From Pachyseris speciosa (lineage: Eukaryota > Cnidaria > Anthozoa > Scleractinia > Pachyseridae): a stretch of 64,000 nt of DNA. A program made the position numbers and the translations under genes. Location of the stretch: the NCBI GenBank assembly GCA_016490735.1, contig JAEMWC010000036.1:1262501-1326500 (forward strand). Reading direction: 5' to 3'. The notes below the pieces were generated by a model. That model did no database searches and was not told the DNA's origin. It was given only the letters and a program-made list of their open reading frames with translations. This document shows positions 22,401 to 33,326 of the stretch, piece by piece (within the stretch, counting starts at the first letter, position 1; each line of letters starts with the position of its first letter).

Positions 22401-25400
22401 ATAGAAGGTAAGTTGACTGGCACTACGTTTCCGTAAAAATAAAAATATTGTAATTTTGAATCAAAACATATTTTCCAAATTGGGTGTGGTTTGTCACGTG
22501 ACCTAAAAATATAATATTGTTATTTCATTTCCTGAAGAAGGCTGCTTTGGTCAGCCGAAATATTGTTCTCAAATATATTACGCTGTATGAACCCTGCAGT
22601 AGTCTTTGGACTTATGTTTTGAAACACCACCAGACAGTTGACACCACACAAGGGGTGTTTGGTGTCCGTCTACTAATTTCTAACTTCAAATTCCAATGCT
22701 AAACCTTCATTAAATCTTCAATATTTCCGATTTCCTTAAAATTAACTAATCCTTTGAGAAAAATTATCTCTTCCCAAATATACGCAAAAATCTCCAAAAA
22801 CTTCCTAATATCCAGCAATATAGCTTCGTGTAATGGGCATAGGAATTGTTGATTGCTTGAATCGCGAACGAGTAATTAACATTAAATCCATGTTAAGCGA
22901 CGAAAAACCGGTGTTCAGGTGTAACCCGCCTCAACTGTTTTCCTACATGTTCTGACGCCGTCTTAAAAGCTGGTAATAAAGAAAGTGACAACAGAAAGAG
23001 GCTTTCCTTGTATCTCTACTATTTAAAGTGCCTATGAAATAAAAACTTTTTTCTTTCGAATTTTTTAAGCTTCTTGTGTCTTGATTACGAAATGACAAAA
23101 GAAATTTGACAACATCAACTAAAGCCAAATTTTTTTGACTTCATAGGCACTCTACAGTAAGAAAGTGAGAGGGCGGGAGGGGGCGGTTATTCGAGAGGGG
23201 GCGCCTATTTGCTATTTTGACCGAGGGGTTGGGCGCTTATTCGGGGAAGGGCGCTTATTAGAGCGCGGGCGCTTTTTCGTGGAATACGGTATATCATATT
23301 TTAAACACAATCGACTGTAGATTAAATGCGTCACCTGTCTGAAATCACGTAAATATAAACCTTATTACATGTTACTGTGCGTCGCATTTTAAACAATATA
23401 CAATAATATAACTTACCGTTAGTATTCTCTGGGTTTGATGGCCGGATTCTGGGAGCAGCTGCTTCTGCGGGAACCAAAAATCCATTTGAGAGAACATGTA
23501 ACAGTATTGCAACGTTTACAAAAATTTGTAAACATAGAGAGAAAGCACCATTATAATAAAATGAAGATGGCATGAAGTATGCCGAAATATGTCTTTTTTT
23601 TGGCAGTGCGTGCGTATTCTGATTACGCACGGATAGCGTTAAAGCCTGGTAGGAACAAAGAAGTACGCTACGAGCCGCAGGTGAGTAGCGTGACTGATGT
23701 TGTTACTACGTTTTCACGTCCTCCAAGCGCTATCAGAGTACACACGCAAGGTCAAATGTGATCTATTGTTTTATACATTGTTTATTGTTGTTGTTGTTTT
23801 GTTTTGGTATTTTTACTTTCTTTGACTCCTGCCGTCATTCGTGTGTCTATACTTTAATCGCAAACTCCTCTACACCAATCACAACGCGAGGATTACACCG
23901 GCCATTGTATAAAAAGAAAGTTGTCTCGTCACTCTGAAATTCATTAACAGTTAAAGTTCTTTTTTAACGATTACAAAAACTTCTAAAACAACAAGATAGT
24001 AATTTTGAACTTCGCGAGTTGAACAGACCACAGTAATGAAAATGATGAGCAGGACCAGGCGTGCGTTTCTCAAAACTCCGGAAAACATTTCGGGCCCGAG
24101 AAGTGTTTTTCAAGTCGGTTTTCTATAGATTTTTACGAGCGTTTTGAACAAACTAGCCCAATGTATTTCTCAATTTTATAGCGTGCTTTCTTAAAAGATA
24201 ATTAAAAACGTAAGAAATCGGCGAATTTCTGGTAACGAAACCAGTGCATGCAAAATAGTTTTTCGGGCCCGAAACGTTTTCGGGGGTTTTGAGAAACAGG
24301 CGCCAGGAGCAGGAGAAGAGAGAGGAGGACGAGGACGACAACCACAACAACAACAGAAGATCAGAGACCAGCTTTATATAATACGCTATGTACCTGCGCT
24401 GTTGTTTGGTAACGAATTATTGCGGACAGGATCTGTCACTGGACCTACATATGCAATTGAGAAAGTTGGATCAAAATCAGACTGACGGACTGTATAAAGG
24501 GAGCAATTCACATTAAAATGGATGCATGCTTTTTTTTTTTTTTTTGCTCACTGTAAGAGTAGGGTAAACAGATCTAGACTCACGTGCGACGTAATTATCT
24601 CAAAAAAGCTAGGTGGATGGTATGAACCATCGAAGTGCCCAAAATTACGATATTACAATAAACGTTGTTATTGTTACCTTGAGATCTGAAACGACACCGT
24701 CTTCTTCTTTGCCAAACATAGGTCATCAACAGTAGAAAGAGAAGTGCGATGACTCCTCCAGTAATGGATACCCAAACCTTAGATGGAGAAGGTGAAACTG
24801 AAAGAAAAGAATATTATAAACAAATAAGAGTTGCGAAATTTAGTATTTCGCGCCACGCAATCTTAGATGCAACCAACAATACTGAAACGTTTTAGAACTG
24901 AGGCCTTTCAGCCAGTAACGTTGAGTCAATCAAGGAAACAAAGTAGTATTTCAGAGATGTGATTCATTCATTCTGTCACACGCAGTCTCGGAATAAAGAA
25001 TTCCGAGTTCTTCCAATACACCTTATTCCAAAATGGCGGCCAATTTATTATTCTTTTGTTTGCATGTTAATTAGCTCTCTTTGCCTCGTCAACATGTACA
25101 AAAATACAAAAGAATTTCGAAGTGAAAATGAGGCAAACTGGGCTAATTAACACGCAAACAAAAGTTTGGAATAAGGTGAATGGGAGACGAACCAATGACT
25201 TTCCGATTGCGGCATGTTTCGGGATGCCCTACCACGGAGCTACAGGAGACTCGTGGGAGTTTAGGCCACTTAAACTAGGTCCATGTGACAAATGTCCTGC
25301 ATACCGGCTAGGATGAGAATGTCCATAGGTGGAATACTTGTGATGAGAGTGAAATGGGAAATTTCTATAGTCGTAAGTGAATGAAAGATGTGATTTATTT

Positions 25401-28400
25401 AACACTGTCACACGCACTGTCGACCTATAGTGGCCATAGGTCCGATTCCTGTTTAGCCCCCTTTGCAGCCGTTGTTTGTGTCGGTCCTATTCTCCCTCCC
25501 CACCAACGTCTGCTGAACCAAGCCGGACATTCCATTCCAGGAACTGACCAATCACATCCTGGCTTTTAAATTTCGGTGGCTAAGTTCCCGTGGCCTCTTC
25601 GCGGCCGTTGTTTGTGTCGGTTCTATTGTCCCTCCTGATCGGATACTCAGACACAATGGGAATGGAATGTCCAGCTCGGTTCAGCACACGTTGGTGGGGA
25701 GGGAGAATAGAACCGACACAAACAACGACTGCGAAGGAGGCTAATTCCTGTTGGGAGTACTCGAAATTTTTTTAACCGAGTTTTTTGCGTGTGACAGTGT
25801 TAGGGACGGACCATGAGAAAAGTTATTAAAAGAAAACAATTCATGCATGCCGAGTAGCCCGGAAGAAAAATCGTGCAGTTTGGAAAAAAAAATTCATGCA
25901 AGGGAAAGGTTAACGAAAAATAATTCATGCGACTCGAGAATCCCCCCCCCCACCTATAACTTTTCTAATGGTTCGTTGCTTAAGAAAATCACATCTTTCA
26001 TTCATTTACCCTGCTAGAAATTTACCGTCCACACTCTCATCACAACGTAGGCATCTGCGGTAGGTGAACCACAAAAAAAAATTAACTCCAATTTAAACCT
26101 CAGTCTATACTCGCCCGATGTTCCCAAGGGAACAAAGAGGAAAAGCAGACCCATTAGAAATGTCTTTTAATTTTCAGGGTAGCTACACTCCCGACAAATT
26201 ACTTGTGATTCTTTCTCTGCGCCTTCCCCCACTGTTAATGACAATGGCTTGCGACACCAAAAACTGTTTGATTGGCTCAACATTGAATGGAAGGAAGAGC
26301 AGGACGCTCGCACAGAGTGTGTTTTCTAGTTTTTGGGTGTGTTACAAGTAACTATGGCGATGAGTGTAGTTCAAACGATTAACAAATATAATAAAGGTTT
26401 AGGACATACATCAAAGAGAGCCTCAATTTTAATCTGCATTTTTAAATCCAAAGTTCAAGGTTTTGGCACTAAAGTCATGGCGGTTAAATCCTCACCTTTT
26501 GCATTTCTGGGGATGAAGGTTGGTATGTAAGCTGTAAAGGAAAATTAAATGTTTATTATCATTATTCAATTACGCCTTGATATTAAAAAACTACAACAGA
26601 AAAAAGTACATAAAGAATTATAAGAGACATCAACAAACGTGGGCTGAATGAACAAACGTAGAAATTTTCCTGTCAAGAATGAAGTAATTATCCGTCATGT
26701 GATCGTTACAGGAAGGTAGGACCCAACAAAATTAACAATATAATAAAAATATAAGTCGCTAGTTTTATGAGAGGGCTGCATGGGTAATTTTATAAGCTTG
26801 AATTCCTTGAGGAGAATAAAAACAATAGTTGGGCAGGTGCATAAAACTTGCAAAGATGCAAGAAGTCCTGGGTAAGTATTAATTCAAAAGGGTTATATAC
26901 TGAAAAAAAGTCATTGAGTCTATATGCTTCATACTTGGTCGTGATGGATCAAAGTGAACAAGGTCGACACGGGTACTCTCGTCTCTTGTAAATGGATAGA
27001 CAACAACCTAAACATGAAAGAAAGTTACAAAAAACATTTAGCTGCAGCTACTATTATATCAACTGGTGTGACTCTCCTCCTCCTCCCTCCATCCCTGCCT
27101 GTCTGCCTCCCTCCATCCCTGCCTGCCTGCCTTCCTCCATCTCTGCCTGCCTCCCTCCATCTCTGCCTGTCTGCCTCCCTCCATCCCTGCCTGCCTGCCT
27201 TCCTCCATCTCTGCCTGCCTCCCTCCATCTCTGCCTGTCTGCCTCCCTCCATCCCTGCCTGCCTGCCTGCCTCCCTCCATCCCTGCCTGCCTGCCTTCCT
27301 CCATCTCTGCCTGCCTCCCTCCATCCCTGCCTGCCTGCCTGCCTCCCTCCAGCCCTGCCTGCCTGCCTCCCTCCATCGCTGCCTGCCTCCCTCTCTCCAT
27401 CCCTGCCTGCCTGCCTTCCTCCATCTCTGCCTGTCTGCCTCCATCCCTCTTCCTCAAGTTTTGCCACTGTGTCTCCCTCTTCCTCTCAAGTTTTGTCATT
27501 GTGACTTGAAAAATTTGGCATAAAATACTATTTGTTTCTTTTCCTTCAAACAAATCATTTGAAGTCTACCTCTTTGTGGTGCATGGGCCAAGTGCTTTTA
27601 GAAACAGTAGTTCCTCACAACTTGAACAAACATGTAACATGAATTAATAACAAGTTAAGGATTGCAGTGAATCTACCAAGCTTGTTTATGAGTTATCACT
27701 TAAGGTGGCTCAAAATGGGTTTTTTTAATGGTTTCCAGTATGCAACATGGTCTGCCTACAAATGTACATACCATTAACAAGAGTTTATCTGGTTCATTAT
27801 CAGGCTCAGGTGACCACAGTGGGCTGTGCTTTAAAACAAAGTATGTCTTGTTCTGAAATTAAGATCAGTTATGAGACATTACACATTTTATGCTGAACAT
27901 TTTTCTCACGTATTTAATGCCTATGGAAAACTGATACAAAAATTATGCTTGCATGAACAAGCTGTTAACAAATTTGAAAACTTGTACTGGTAATAATTAA
28001 AATTAAAACCTCAACTGATCAAGCTTGTTTGCTCCACAATAGTGGAGCTTTTATTGTTGTTCTTTTGCCTTTGACTTTTTGTAAACTAACCAAAACTAGT
28101 ACACATTTTTGTACAACAGACATAGACAAGGAAACAAACAAGAAGTACATAATCAGTCATTGTACTTAGCTACAGTGAAGTACTGACCCTTGGTATAAGT
28201 ACACAATCCATGTCATGTTCCTTCTCATTATATTTGTTGTAGAATTGGTAAAGCAGGGAATAGTGTGTCCAGTTGCGTCCTGAAAATATAAAAGGACTGC
28301 CAGAAATCAAGAGAGGAAAAACTTTTGGCACTTCAGAAAGAGAGAGCTTATTTCTTCAGTAACGCATTGTAAGACTATCAACTACAGTGATATATCTAGG

Positions 28401-31400
28401 GATGGGGAATGATAAATCCAAGACTTTGCAAGACAGCGAGACTAATTATTTTCTGTGAGATGAGACTTTCTTAGCCTTGCAATTAATAAATCAAGACTCC
28501 AAGGTGACATCGCCAAAAAAAGTCAAGACAGCGAGACCTGTGAAATTTGACAAAATTTCTGTGAGACATATTTTTTTGAAGAACCATTTGCCACACCTAT
28601 ATCTGCTATGACACTATCATCTTTCAGCATCTTTGTACCTTTTAAATCAGTTGCCTCAAAGGGCTTCCAAGACACATTGTAATGGTGTTCTTTTGCTGAA
28701 TAAACCATGTAGGCAACATTTAAGATCTTTGTAGGACATGGACATAGGGGCAGATAACGTCCTTCTTTGTCAGAAAAACCAAGGCACTCTAAGGTAAAAT
28801 ATTGACAAGAGGATTAGGACATAATTGATGAGGTGTAGTTAATCCTTTTTTCTGTATTAATCAAGTCATCTTCAGAAAATATCTAACAATTCCATCACTT
28901 AGCTTATAACACTGATTATTAAAACTATCCTGATTTATCCCCAAGAGAGATCATTTACACGTATAAATTGGTTGCTTATTGATTCCATACAGTGAGGTCA
29001 AAACAGAAAACCTGAAATGAGATTTTGATAGGGTAATTTTCATCAGTAATGCATTAGCCATCTTAAGTCACTCCCTCTTACAGAGAAATTTTAACATACC
29101 TCCAAACTGCTCCAGAGTTTTAGAAAAATTAATTAATATAATTAAACTCTACTTATCTAAATAGACTTCATTAACAAGGCTTAAGCATATTTACCATTAT
29201 GATTTTGTAAATATAAAACAAAATATACTTGACAATGACCATAAAAAAAAAACAGTATCTCTCACACACCAGTACTTACTCTTATTGTTGCCTTCTACAC
29301 TATGCTGTATTCTAGCTTCCAAGTTATTTTCTTTAGCTTGAGCTGTGAGAATATGAAAAAAATGTGACAATTTTAGTATGTTATACTGATGGAATGTAAA
29401 GAAACTTAATTCAACAGCTTACTGGAATATTAAACTTAAATTGACTTGGCATTTGTGAGAATTAAATCAACAAAAAAAAGAAAGACCACCAAAAATGTCT
29501 CTTAGGAGGGTTTTCCACTAAGCTCTTCAATTATTAAGTTATAAACAGCTAATATTTCCTGTAAATTTCATCTCTACACAAAGCTAAATGGAATAATCAG
29601 GTGTTCTGTACCTTTATGAGATTTCTCCTGCAGACATTCTGCTTTACAGTAATCAGCAGCTGAAATCTCCTACAAAAAAGGCATACAATTACGAAAATTT
29701 CTCTTTTAATTACTTTCAAGTATCCCAGACCCACACCACATAATGTACGACTTTTTTGTTTGAATCCATTCACGTCTTCCAAAATTGATGCTTTCCTATA
29801 AAATGTTTGGTTCTCAAGACCCCCCACCCTGCCTGAACTTTCAATACCCTACAATGTTGTGGTTTAATGAACACCTTCTAGAACTGCATAGCATTTATAT
29901 GTGTAAAATGATGGTAATCATGCCATCTTACTGTGTTATTGACACTTAAAGGAGATTCATTGGATGTGTGCAGGACGTTAAATTGTCACATGAAACTAGT
30001 TTAATGGCCTGAGCTCCCACCTATACACAATGCACACACACTGCAGAAAATTACATCTAGCTTTCATTTAACCACCATGCTTAAAATATAACATCTCATT
30101 TACTCTTATTGCAAGATCAGATCCTAACAGTATGCAGGAAGACCATCCTATGAATCTAGTTTAACCTAATTAGCTCCCTGTAGCTCAGGTTAGGTTAGGG
30201 CTGGGGTTAGGGTAAACCCTAACCCTGACACAGGTTCAACTCCTGGGCTGAGTTGTTTGAAGCATGGTTAGCGCTAAACATATTTGGTCAAGATGTATGT
30301 ATTAAAACCTATAGGTTGTCATGGTATTTAACACGGGTTAGCGCAAACCATGGGCCCTATTGGGAGAACAGTGAGTGAGCATGTGTGTGACACGTGTAGA
30401 GAAATCATACATCTTCTCCACCTGACCCTTCCCTTTGTGGAAACCAATTACATGCAGAATTAAGAGAGAAGCAGGAGGTATAAGGCATATAAGACTAAAA
30501 AGTAATTTTTCAGGGAGATTTTTAAAGCACATAACCTTCGATGGGAAGAATACCAATGTGTTTTGGTTACACACATGAAACTGAGTCACTTTTAATTTTC
30601 AGTAACTGGGCATGTCTTGAGACCAATTCAAAGTAATTATTTAGGTTATTAAATATCGAAATAATATTGTCAGGAAAGAAAAGTCCAAGGAAAATATTAT
30701 TTAAAATAAAAGTAATTAACTCAAAAATAAAGAATATTATAGAAAAAAACAATACTTAAACTTATCTATCCCCATTTTTCTTACTTAATTTAATTAACAC
30801 TTTGGTTGTTGTTAAATTTGAGTTAATTTATTACTTGCACATACGTTCTTCAATCTTTTTCTTGGCAATTTGCATTTTACTGGTGAAGATCGATAATTTA
30901 CTTGTGTTATATCAAAAATCTTTGTTATATCAAAAATCTTTTTTAAAAACAACACACTACCAGTAACGTTGCCATCTGTCGTATGTTGCCTAGACTACTT
31001 GATTTCAAATTTTAGCTTCAAGCATTATATACATATATTTCTTATCTGCCTTAAATAAAGTCACTAAAATCAGATTTACCTTTTAAACCAGTATCTCTTC
31101 GGTTCAAAACATACATGGCAACTGAAAGTCTATAAATTCTTTTCTATTTCTTTTTTTTTTGTTTTTTTTGTTTTTCAGATTAACAATTTGTACACTATAC
31201 ATTTTAAATGTTAATTTCTATTAAGGATTTGGCATAAGGCATACTCTGATAACAATTTCCTTTAAGCTAGACACCTGCATTTCAAAAGAATAGTTTAAAT
31301 AACACATGGAAATGGGCACATTTAAAAGCGTAGTTATAATAAGCAAAAGGATTTCGATATTCTAATTAATAATGCTTTAGAAATACACAGGCAAGTAAAA

Positions 31401-32001
31401 ATGTAAAAACGTTTGAAACGTCGGAACATTATATCGCTTTTATTTTTACTTGCCTGTGGATTTCGATATTAAATATTAAATTAAACGATGACTTCCTCCA
31501 CTCGTAAAAGCTAAATCTTTCTCGAAACACTGTAAACAATCTAAAAAGTGAGCAAATATCGAAGGGAAAAGACAACAATCACTCAAGCAACTAACGTCAT
31601 GACTTAGTTTAACCTTGAAAACCAGATAAATAAAAAAGATGACAATTCTTCCTAAAATAATTGTTTCCCAGTAGTATCTAAATTCTCGTCGCACCGGATG
31701 TTTGCAGCGCCACTCTTCACTAAACGGGACGAGCAGGGCATCTCATGCTATTACACATAGTCCGCACAAGCTTATAATGTCTATTTAGTCCTAGTTCCCA
31801 ATCGAAACACTCGCCTATATGCCTTCCTACCTTGCGTTGTTGTTTCATTATTGTTGTTTCGTTATTGCTAGTGTGTTTGTTCGACGTTGAAGTTGGGGTG
31901 CTTGACGTTCGGGACTGACCGCCCGCATGTGTCCTGCACTCAGCGCTAAGCAAGGCGATGATAATAGCGAGCAAACTGGCCGGAGGAGAAAGCGAAGCCA
32001 T
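19258..32001 (-). CDS. gene A: IL-17-receptor-like transmembrane protein with SEFIR domain
   Basis: Type I surface receptor, 453 codons from 12 exons: 31831-32001, 29612-29669, 29280-29342, 28639-28788, 28188-28279, 27772-27852, 26935-27007, 26496-26531, 24678-24797, 23417-23464, 20106-20353, 19258-19479. Every junction is GT/AG and phases agree throughout. Order: signal peptide (residues 1-22), cysteine-rich and fibronectin-like ectodomain (to ~245), one helix (249-270) followed by RRRRCRFR, a linker, then a SEFIR domain (299-445). SEFIR signs: RWAEVQIKNARKVLVFLSPG and KFPDDYLEILRRLN. In vertebrates SEFIR receptors bind IL-17 cytokines and recruit Act1/CIKS. This is shorter than vertebrate IL-17RA and lacks its long C-terminal tail. 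Gene B, to the right, is transcribed away from it. Family call from visible motifs; ligand is inferred. Confidence 0.82.
19512..19738. mobile_element. fold-back MITE in gene A intron 11
   Basis: Inverted ends GGGCC-TTTATACGAGAGAAAATAAG with arms of about 55-60 bp (19512-19570 and 19680-19738). Internal inverted copies of TAAGCCGCGGCTTA are themselves palindromic. No coding capacity and no clear target-site duplication. Confidence 0.75.
20106..20353 (-). CDS. gene A exon 11: SEFIR first half
   Basis: Acceptor ...tttcgtttag, donor CAG/GTAGTG, 248 bp, phase 1 to 0. It encodes YYCCYYPENEAFRNDVASTV, then GYDVIMDAMASSEIS and RWAEVQIKNARKVLVFLSPG. The last motif (W-x-x-x-x-I-x-x-A-x-K-V-x-V-x-x-S-P-G) is the most diagnostic SEFIR element seen. 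Confidence 0.87.
20691..21680. mobile_element. probable non-autonomous DNA element in gene A intron 10
   Basis: Ends TTTAACCCATTG (left) and CAATGGGTTAAA (right) face each other about 990 bp apart, each with TTAA at the rim, which would fit a TTAA target. GC-rich inverted segments lie inside (GCCGGCCAAAACCGGC; CCTACCGCC / GGCGGTAGG). No transposase frame. Confidence 0.5.
22531..22562 (+). repeat. hammerhead-like module, degenerate
   Basis: CCTGAAGAA, a good stem GGCTG / CAGCC, then CGAAAT. Same layout as 18259, with core changes. Confidence 0.3.
23160..23290. repeat. short degenerate GCGCTTATTCG repeat tract
   Basis: Several imperfect copies of GGGCGCTTATTCGGG in a G-rich stretch ending AATACGGTA. 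Another scrap with GTGGCTTATTCGAAGG lies at 21936. This is intronic in gene A and non-coding. Confidence 0.6.
23417..23464 (-). CDS. gene A exon 10: juxtamembrane linker
   Basis: Acceptor ...ttggttcccgcag, donor AACG/GTAAGT, 48 bp, phase 1 to 1. It encodes AAAPRIRPSNPENTN between the transmembrane exon and the SEFIR domain. Sequence is low in information, but splice signals are excellent and the phase fits both neighbours. Confidence 0.75.
24059..24303. mobile_element. MITE in gene A intron 9
   Basis: Inverted ends containing TTTCTCAAAACTCC / GGGGTTTTGAGAAA and TTTCGGGCCCG / CGGGCCCGAAA, about 245 bp in all, non-coding. Confidence 0.7.
24678..24797 (-). CDS. gene A exon 9: transmembrane helix
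   Basis: Acceptor ...ttttctttcag, donor CAAG/GTAACA, 120 bp, phase 1 to 1. It encodes the helix VWVSITGGVIALLFLLLMTY then a basic stop-transfer block RRRRCRFR, placing the C terminus in the cytoplasm. The matching exon of gene B has TSIAGGVIAGLVLLVAL, sharing the GGVIA core. Confidence 0.85.
25020..25179. mobile_element. small MITE in gene A intron 8
   Basis: Ends CACCTTATTCCAAA / TTTGGAATAAGGTG with further inverted similarity inward (TTTGTTTGCATGTTAATTAGC and its near-complement). It lies beside a solo scrap (24951-24990) of the neighbouring fold-back's end. Confidence 0.7.
25378..26005. mobile_element. fold-back element in gene A intron 8
   Basis: Long inverted arms: ATGAAAGATGTGATTTA with CACTGTCACACGCA on the left, and GCGTGTGACAGTG with AATCACATCTTTCAT on the right. 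Farther in, CGTTGTTTGTGTCGG and ACCAACGT appear in both orientations. The right arm carries an extra ~190-bp stretch with direct repeats of AATTCATGC (25838-25930). Non-coding. Confidence 0.75.
26496..26531 (-). CDS. gene A exon 8: ectodomain stalk
   Basis: Acceptor ...cctttacag, donor AAAAG/GTGAGG, 36 bp, phase 1 to 1. It encodes YIPTFIPRNAK just before the membrane exon. The counterpart in gene B encodes VGKRASTPTSTIAEK. Very short, but both genes have it with the same phases. Confidence 0.7.
26935..27007 (-). CDS. gene A exon 7: end of second ectodomain module
   Basis: Acceptor ...catgtttag, donor CCAA/GTATGA, 73 bp, phase 0 to 1. It encodes VVVYPFTRDESTRVDLVHFD then PSRP. Gene B has VVTHPYNGESRMELKHFDPL in the same place; the shared V-V-x-x-P and HFDP make the two genes clear paralogues. 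Confidence 0.85.
27070..27450. repeat. CCTGCCTCCCTCCATC minisatellite
   Basis: About 20 units built from CCTGCC, TCCC and TCCATC blocks in higher-order order (a ~60-bp super-unit recurs). It lies in intron 6 of gene A, ending about 60 bp before the exon 7 acceptor. The transcribed strand is purine-rich (GGAGGGAGGCAGG). It is open in five or six frames, which reflects its composition, not coding. Confidence 0.95.
27772..27852 (-). CDS. gene A exon 6: ectodomain
   Basis: Acceptor ...cttaatttcag, donor TTAATG/GTATGT, 81 bp, phase 0 to 0. It encodes NKTYFVLKHSPLWSPEP and ends DKLLLM; gene B has NQTQYLVPEQHWKYPDLFYV here. N-x-T, an aromatic and a tryptophan are kept in order. Confidence 0.8.
28188..28279 (-). 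CDS. gene A exon 5: fibronectin-like strand with NWTHYSLLY
   Basis: Acceptor ...tatattttcag, donor CCAAGG/GTCAGT, 92 bp, phase 1 to 0. It encodes GRNWTHYSLLYQFYNKYNEK and ends DCVLIPR. The W-T-x-Y-x-x-x-Y core with a later cysteine and L/V-I/V-P is common to genes A, B and C. Confidence 0.85.
28639..28788 (-). CDS. gene A exon 4: ectodomain, cysteine-containing
   Basis: Acceptor ...ttttaccttag, donor AAAAG/GTACAA, 150 bp, phase 1 to 1. It encodes CLGFSDKEGRYLPLCPCPTK and later HHYNVSWKPFEATDLK. The C-x(n)-N-V-x-x-W pattern is shared with the fourth exons of B and C. It is longer than theirs (120 and 117 bp) because of a CPCP insertion. Confidence 0.8.
29280..29342 (-). CDS. gene A exon 3: hydrophilic linker
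   Basis: Acceptor ...atattctcacag, donor AAGA/GTAAGT, 63 bp, phase 1 to 1. It encodes AQAKENNLEARIQHSVEGNN. No conserved motif, but the phases match exon 3 of gene B. Confidence 0.7.
29612..29669 (-). CDS. gene A exon 2: C-x-x-x-C motif
   Basis: Acceptor ...ttttttgtag, donor AAAG/GTACAG, 58 bp, phase 0 to 1. It encodes EISAADYCKAECLQEKSHK; gene B has VISEECAQDCQEELKS. The two cysteines three residues apart are kept in both. Confidence 0.8.
30190..30232. repeat. telomere-like TTAGGG/CCCTAA hairpin
   Basis: GGTTAGGG units run into CCCTAACCC with an AA centre, forming a short palindrome in intron 1 of gene A. Only about four motif copies. Confidence 0.6.
31831..32001 (-). CDS. gene A exon 1: signal peptide
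   Basis: ATG at 32001, 57 codons, donor CGCAAG/GTAGGA in phase 0. The protein starts MASLSPPASLLAIIIALLSA, a typical signal peptide, followed by a Ser/Thr/Asn-rich stretch and ending KQQRK. The sequence just upstream is GC-rich with several CpGs, as at a promoter, but no TATA box is evident. Confidence 0.75.
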
Positions 32002-32464
32002 CTAAAATGAGGCTTTTTTTGGATTAAAATTCTAATAACCTCTCCAGTTTTCGCACAGCAGACTGCTTCGTCTGTTCCTCAGCGCATCGCTAAAGCAACA
32101 CCGGAAAGAGAATGACCAGAATATGTGAATCAGTCACGTGCTGCAGCAATATCACACCAAAATTGAAAGATATCACGATAGTCCACTTCCGGTGGCTTGA
32201 CCGCCCAAACACAACTGCAAGGAGGAGCGGGGCGGTGGTAAGACATGTCGCACGAAGCATACTTCAAACAGTTCGCTTCACTGCTCGACGATCACACCAT
32301 CCTTGCATCATGGGCGCAATTACCTTCAACCGTTTGAAACCCTCTCGTTATTGCCCCTGCTTTACAGTACCCTTTCACCTTTCCACGTCTTGGTATTTCC
32401 GGACGTTTTGTAATTAATAACTTTGTAAGAGCTGCCCCACTTCCTGTTTTTCTGCGAGACGTGA

Positions 32465-32956
32465 TTAAACCGGAGTATTTCCTAAATTTTCGATGAACTC
32501 TGGAACCTTCTTGCAGCGCGACCAGAAGTATAGCTGTGGGTCTATGGGACTATATAAAGCGACGTTCTTTAGGTAGACTGGGGCCTCAAACCCTGCAGGA
32601 GATGCACGTAGAAAGGATGCCGCCTTGTCTCCAATCTCAAGTGCCAGCTCTTGTTTTTTACGGTGCTACCCAATCCCTAAGGCCAACTGTATTGCTTTAA
32701 TCAAGTTACACACGGTCACTGCCCTGTGGTCTTTCTTTGCTTTACTTCCGACGTCATCATTTTCAACAGGGGCACCCAACAACAAGTTTCGGTAGATATC
32801 TGTTCGGTGGAGGGTAATTCGCCTTGTGCTTTCGGCGTCGATGAAAGAATGCACACGGATTTTCGTAGCTAAAACGTGGCCTAGAAGATTCGCAATGGGG
32901 AAATCATAGCCCCTGAGGTTTTCGAAAAGGTCGTAATTGTTGTTTTTGGCAGTCAA
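32465..32956 (-). pseudogene. 164-codon frame interrupted by one TAG, unassigned
   Basis: From ATG at 32956 the frame runs to TAA at 32465-32467 with a single in-frame stop (TAG, 32666-32668) after 96 codons. Both halves look protein-like: DLFENLRGYDFPIANLLGHV before the stop, and GDKAASFLRASPAGFEAPVY plus IDPQLYFWSRCKKVPEFI after it. No introns and no domain I recognise. It may be a dead retrocopy or transposon fragment, or a 3' exon with a sequence error. Confidence 0.45.
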
Positions 32957-33326
32957 AAACGTCAGCTAGCGTTTTCGGAAAGAAAATAGTTCCCTAAAAA
33001 GTTGGTGGAAAGTTTATTTCAGCTTGCATTTTCTGAAAGGAAGATTTTGTTCCCTAACATTTTCAGGCAAGTAAAATTTCAGCTAGGAAATCCGAACAGA
33101 TGAACTTCTTCTAGCTTATGAAAACATCACTTTAAACAGACTTCGAACACCATGAGTTACTTAAAAATGCCTTTTTACAGCTTTTGGTTAATTTGGCTCG
33201 TTGGGTGCCCCTGTTTTCAAGTCCGACTGAGGCGCGGTTTTTTTTTTTTTTAATTGTCCAGGTTAATAAAAATGTAGATGTTTTTTCACTACATTAGCAG
33301 ACACCTGAGGGGTCTCTGCTAATGCA

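Noticed and set aside
26954..27553. Five long overlapping frames (130-190 codons) on both strands
   Set aside because: All lie in the CCTGCC/TCCC minisatellite, are repetitive in translation, and include a true gene A exon only in another frame (26935-27007 minus).
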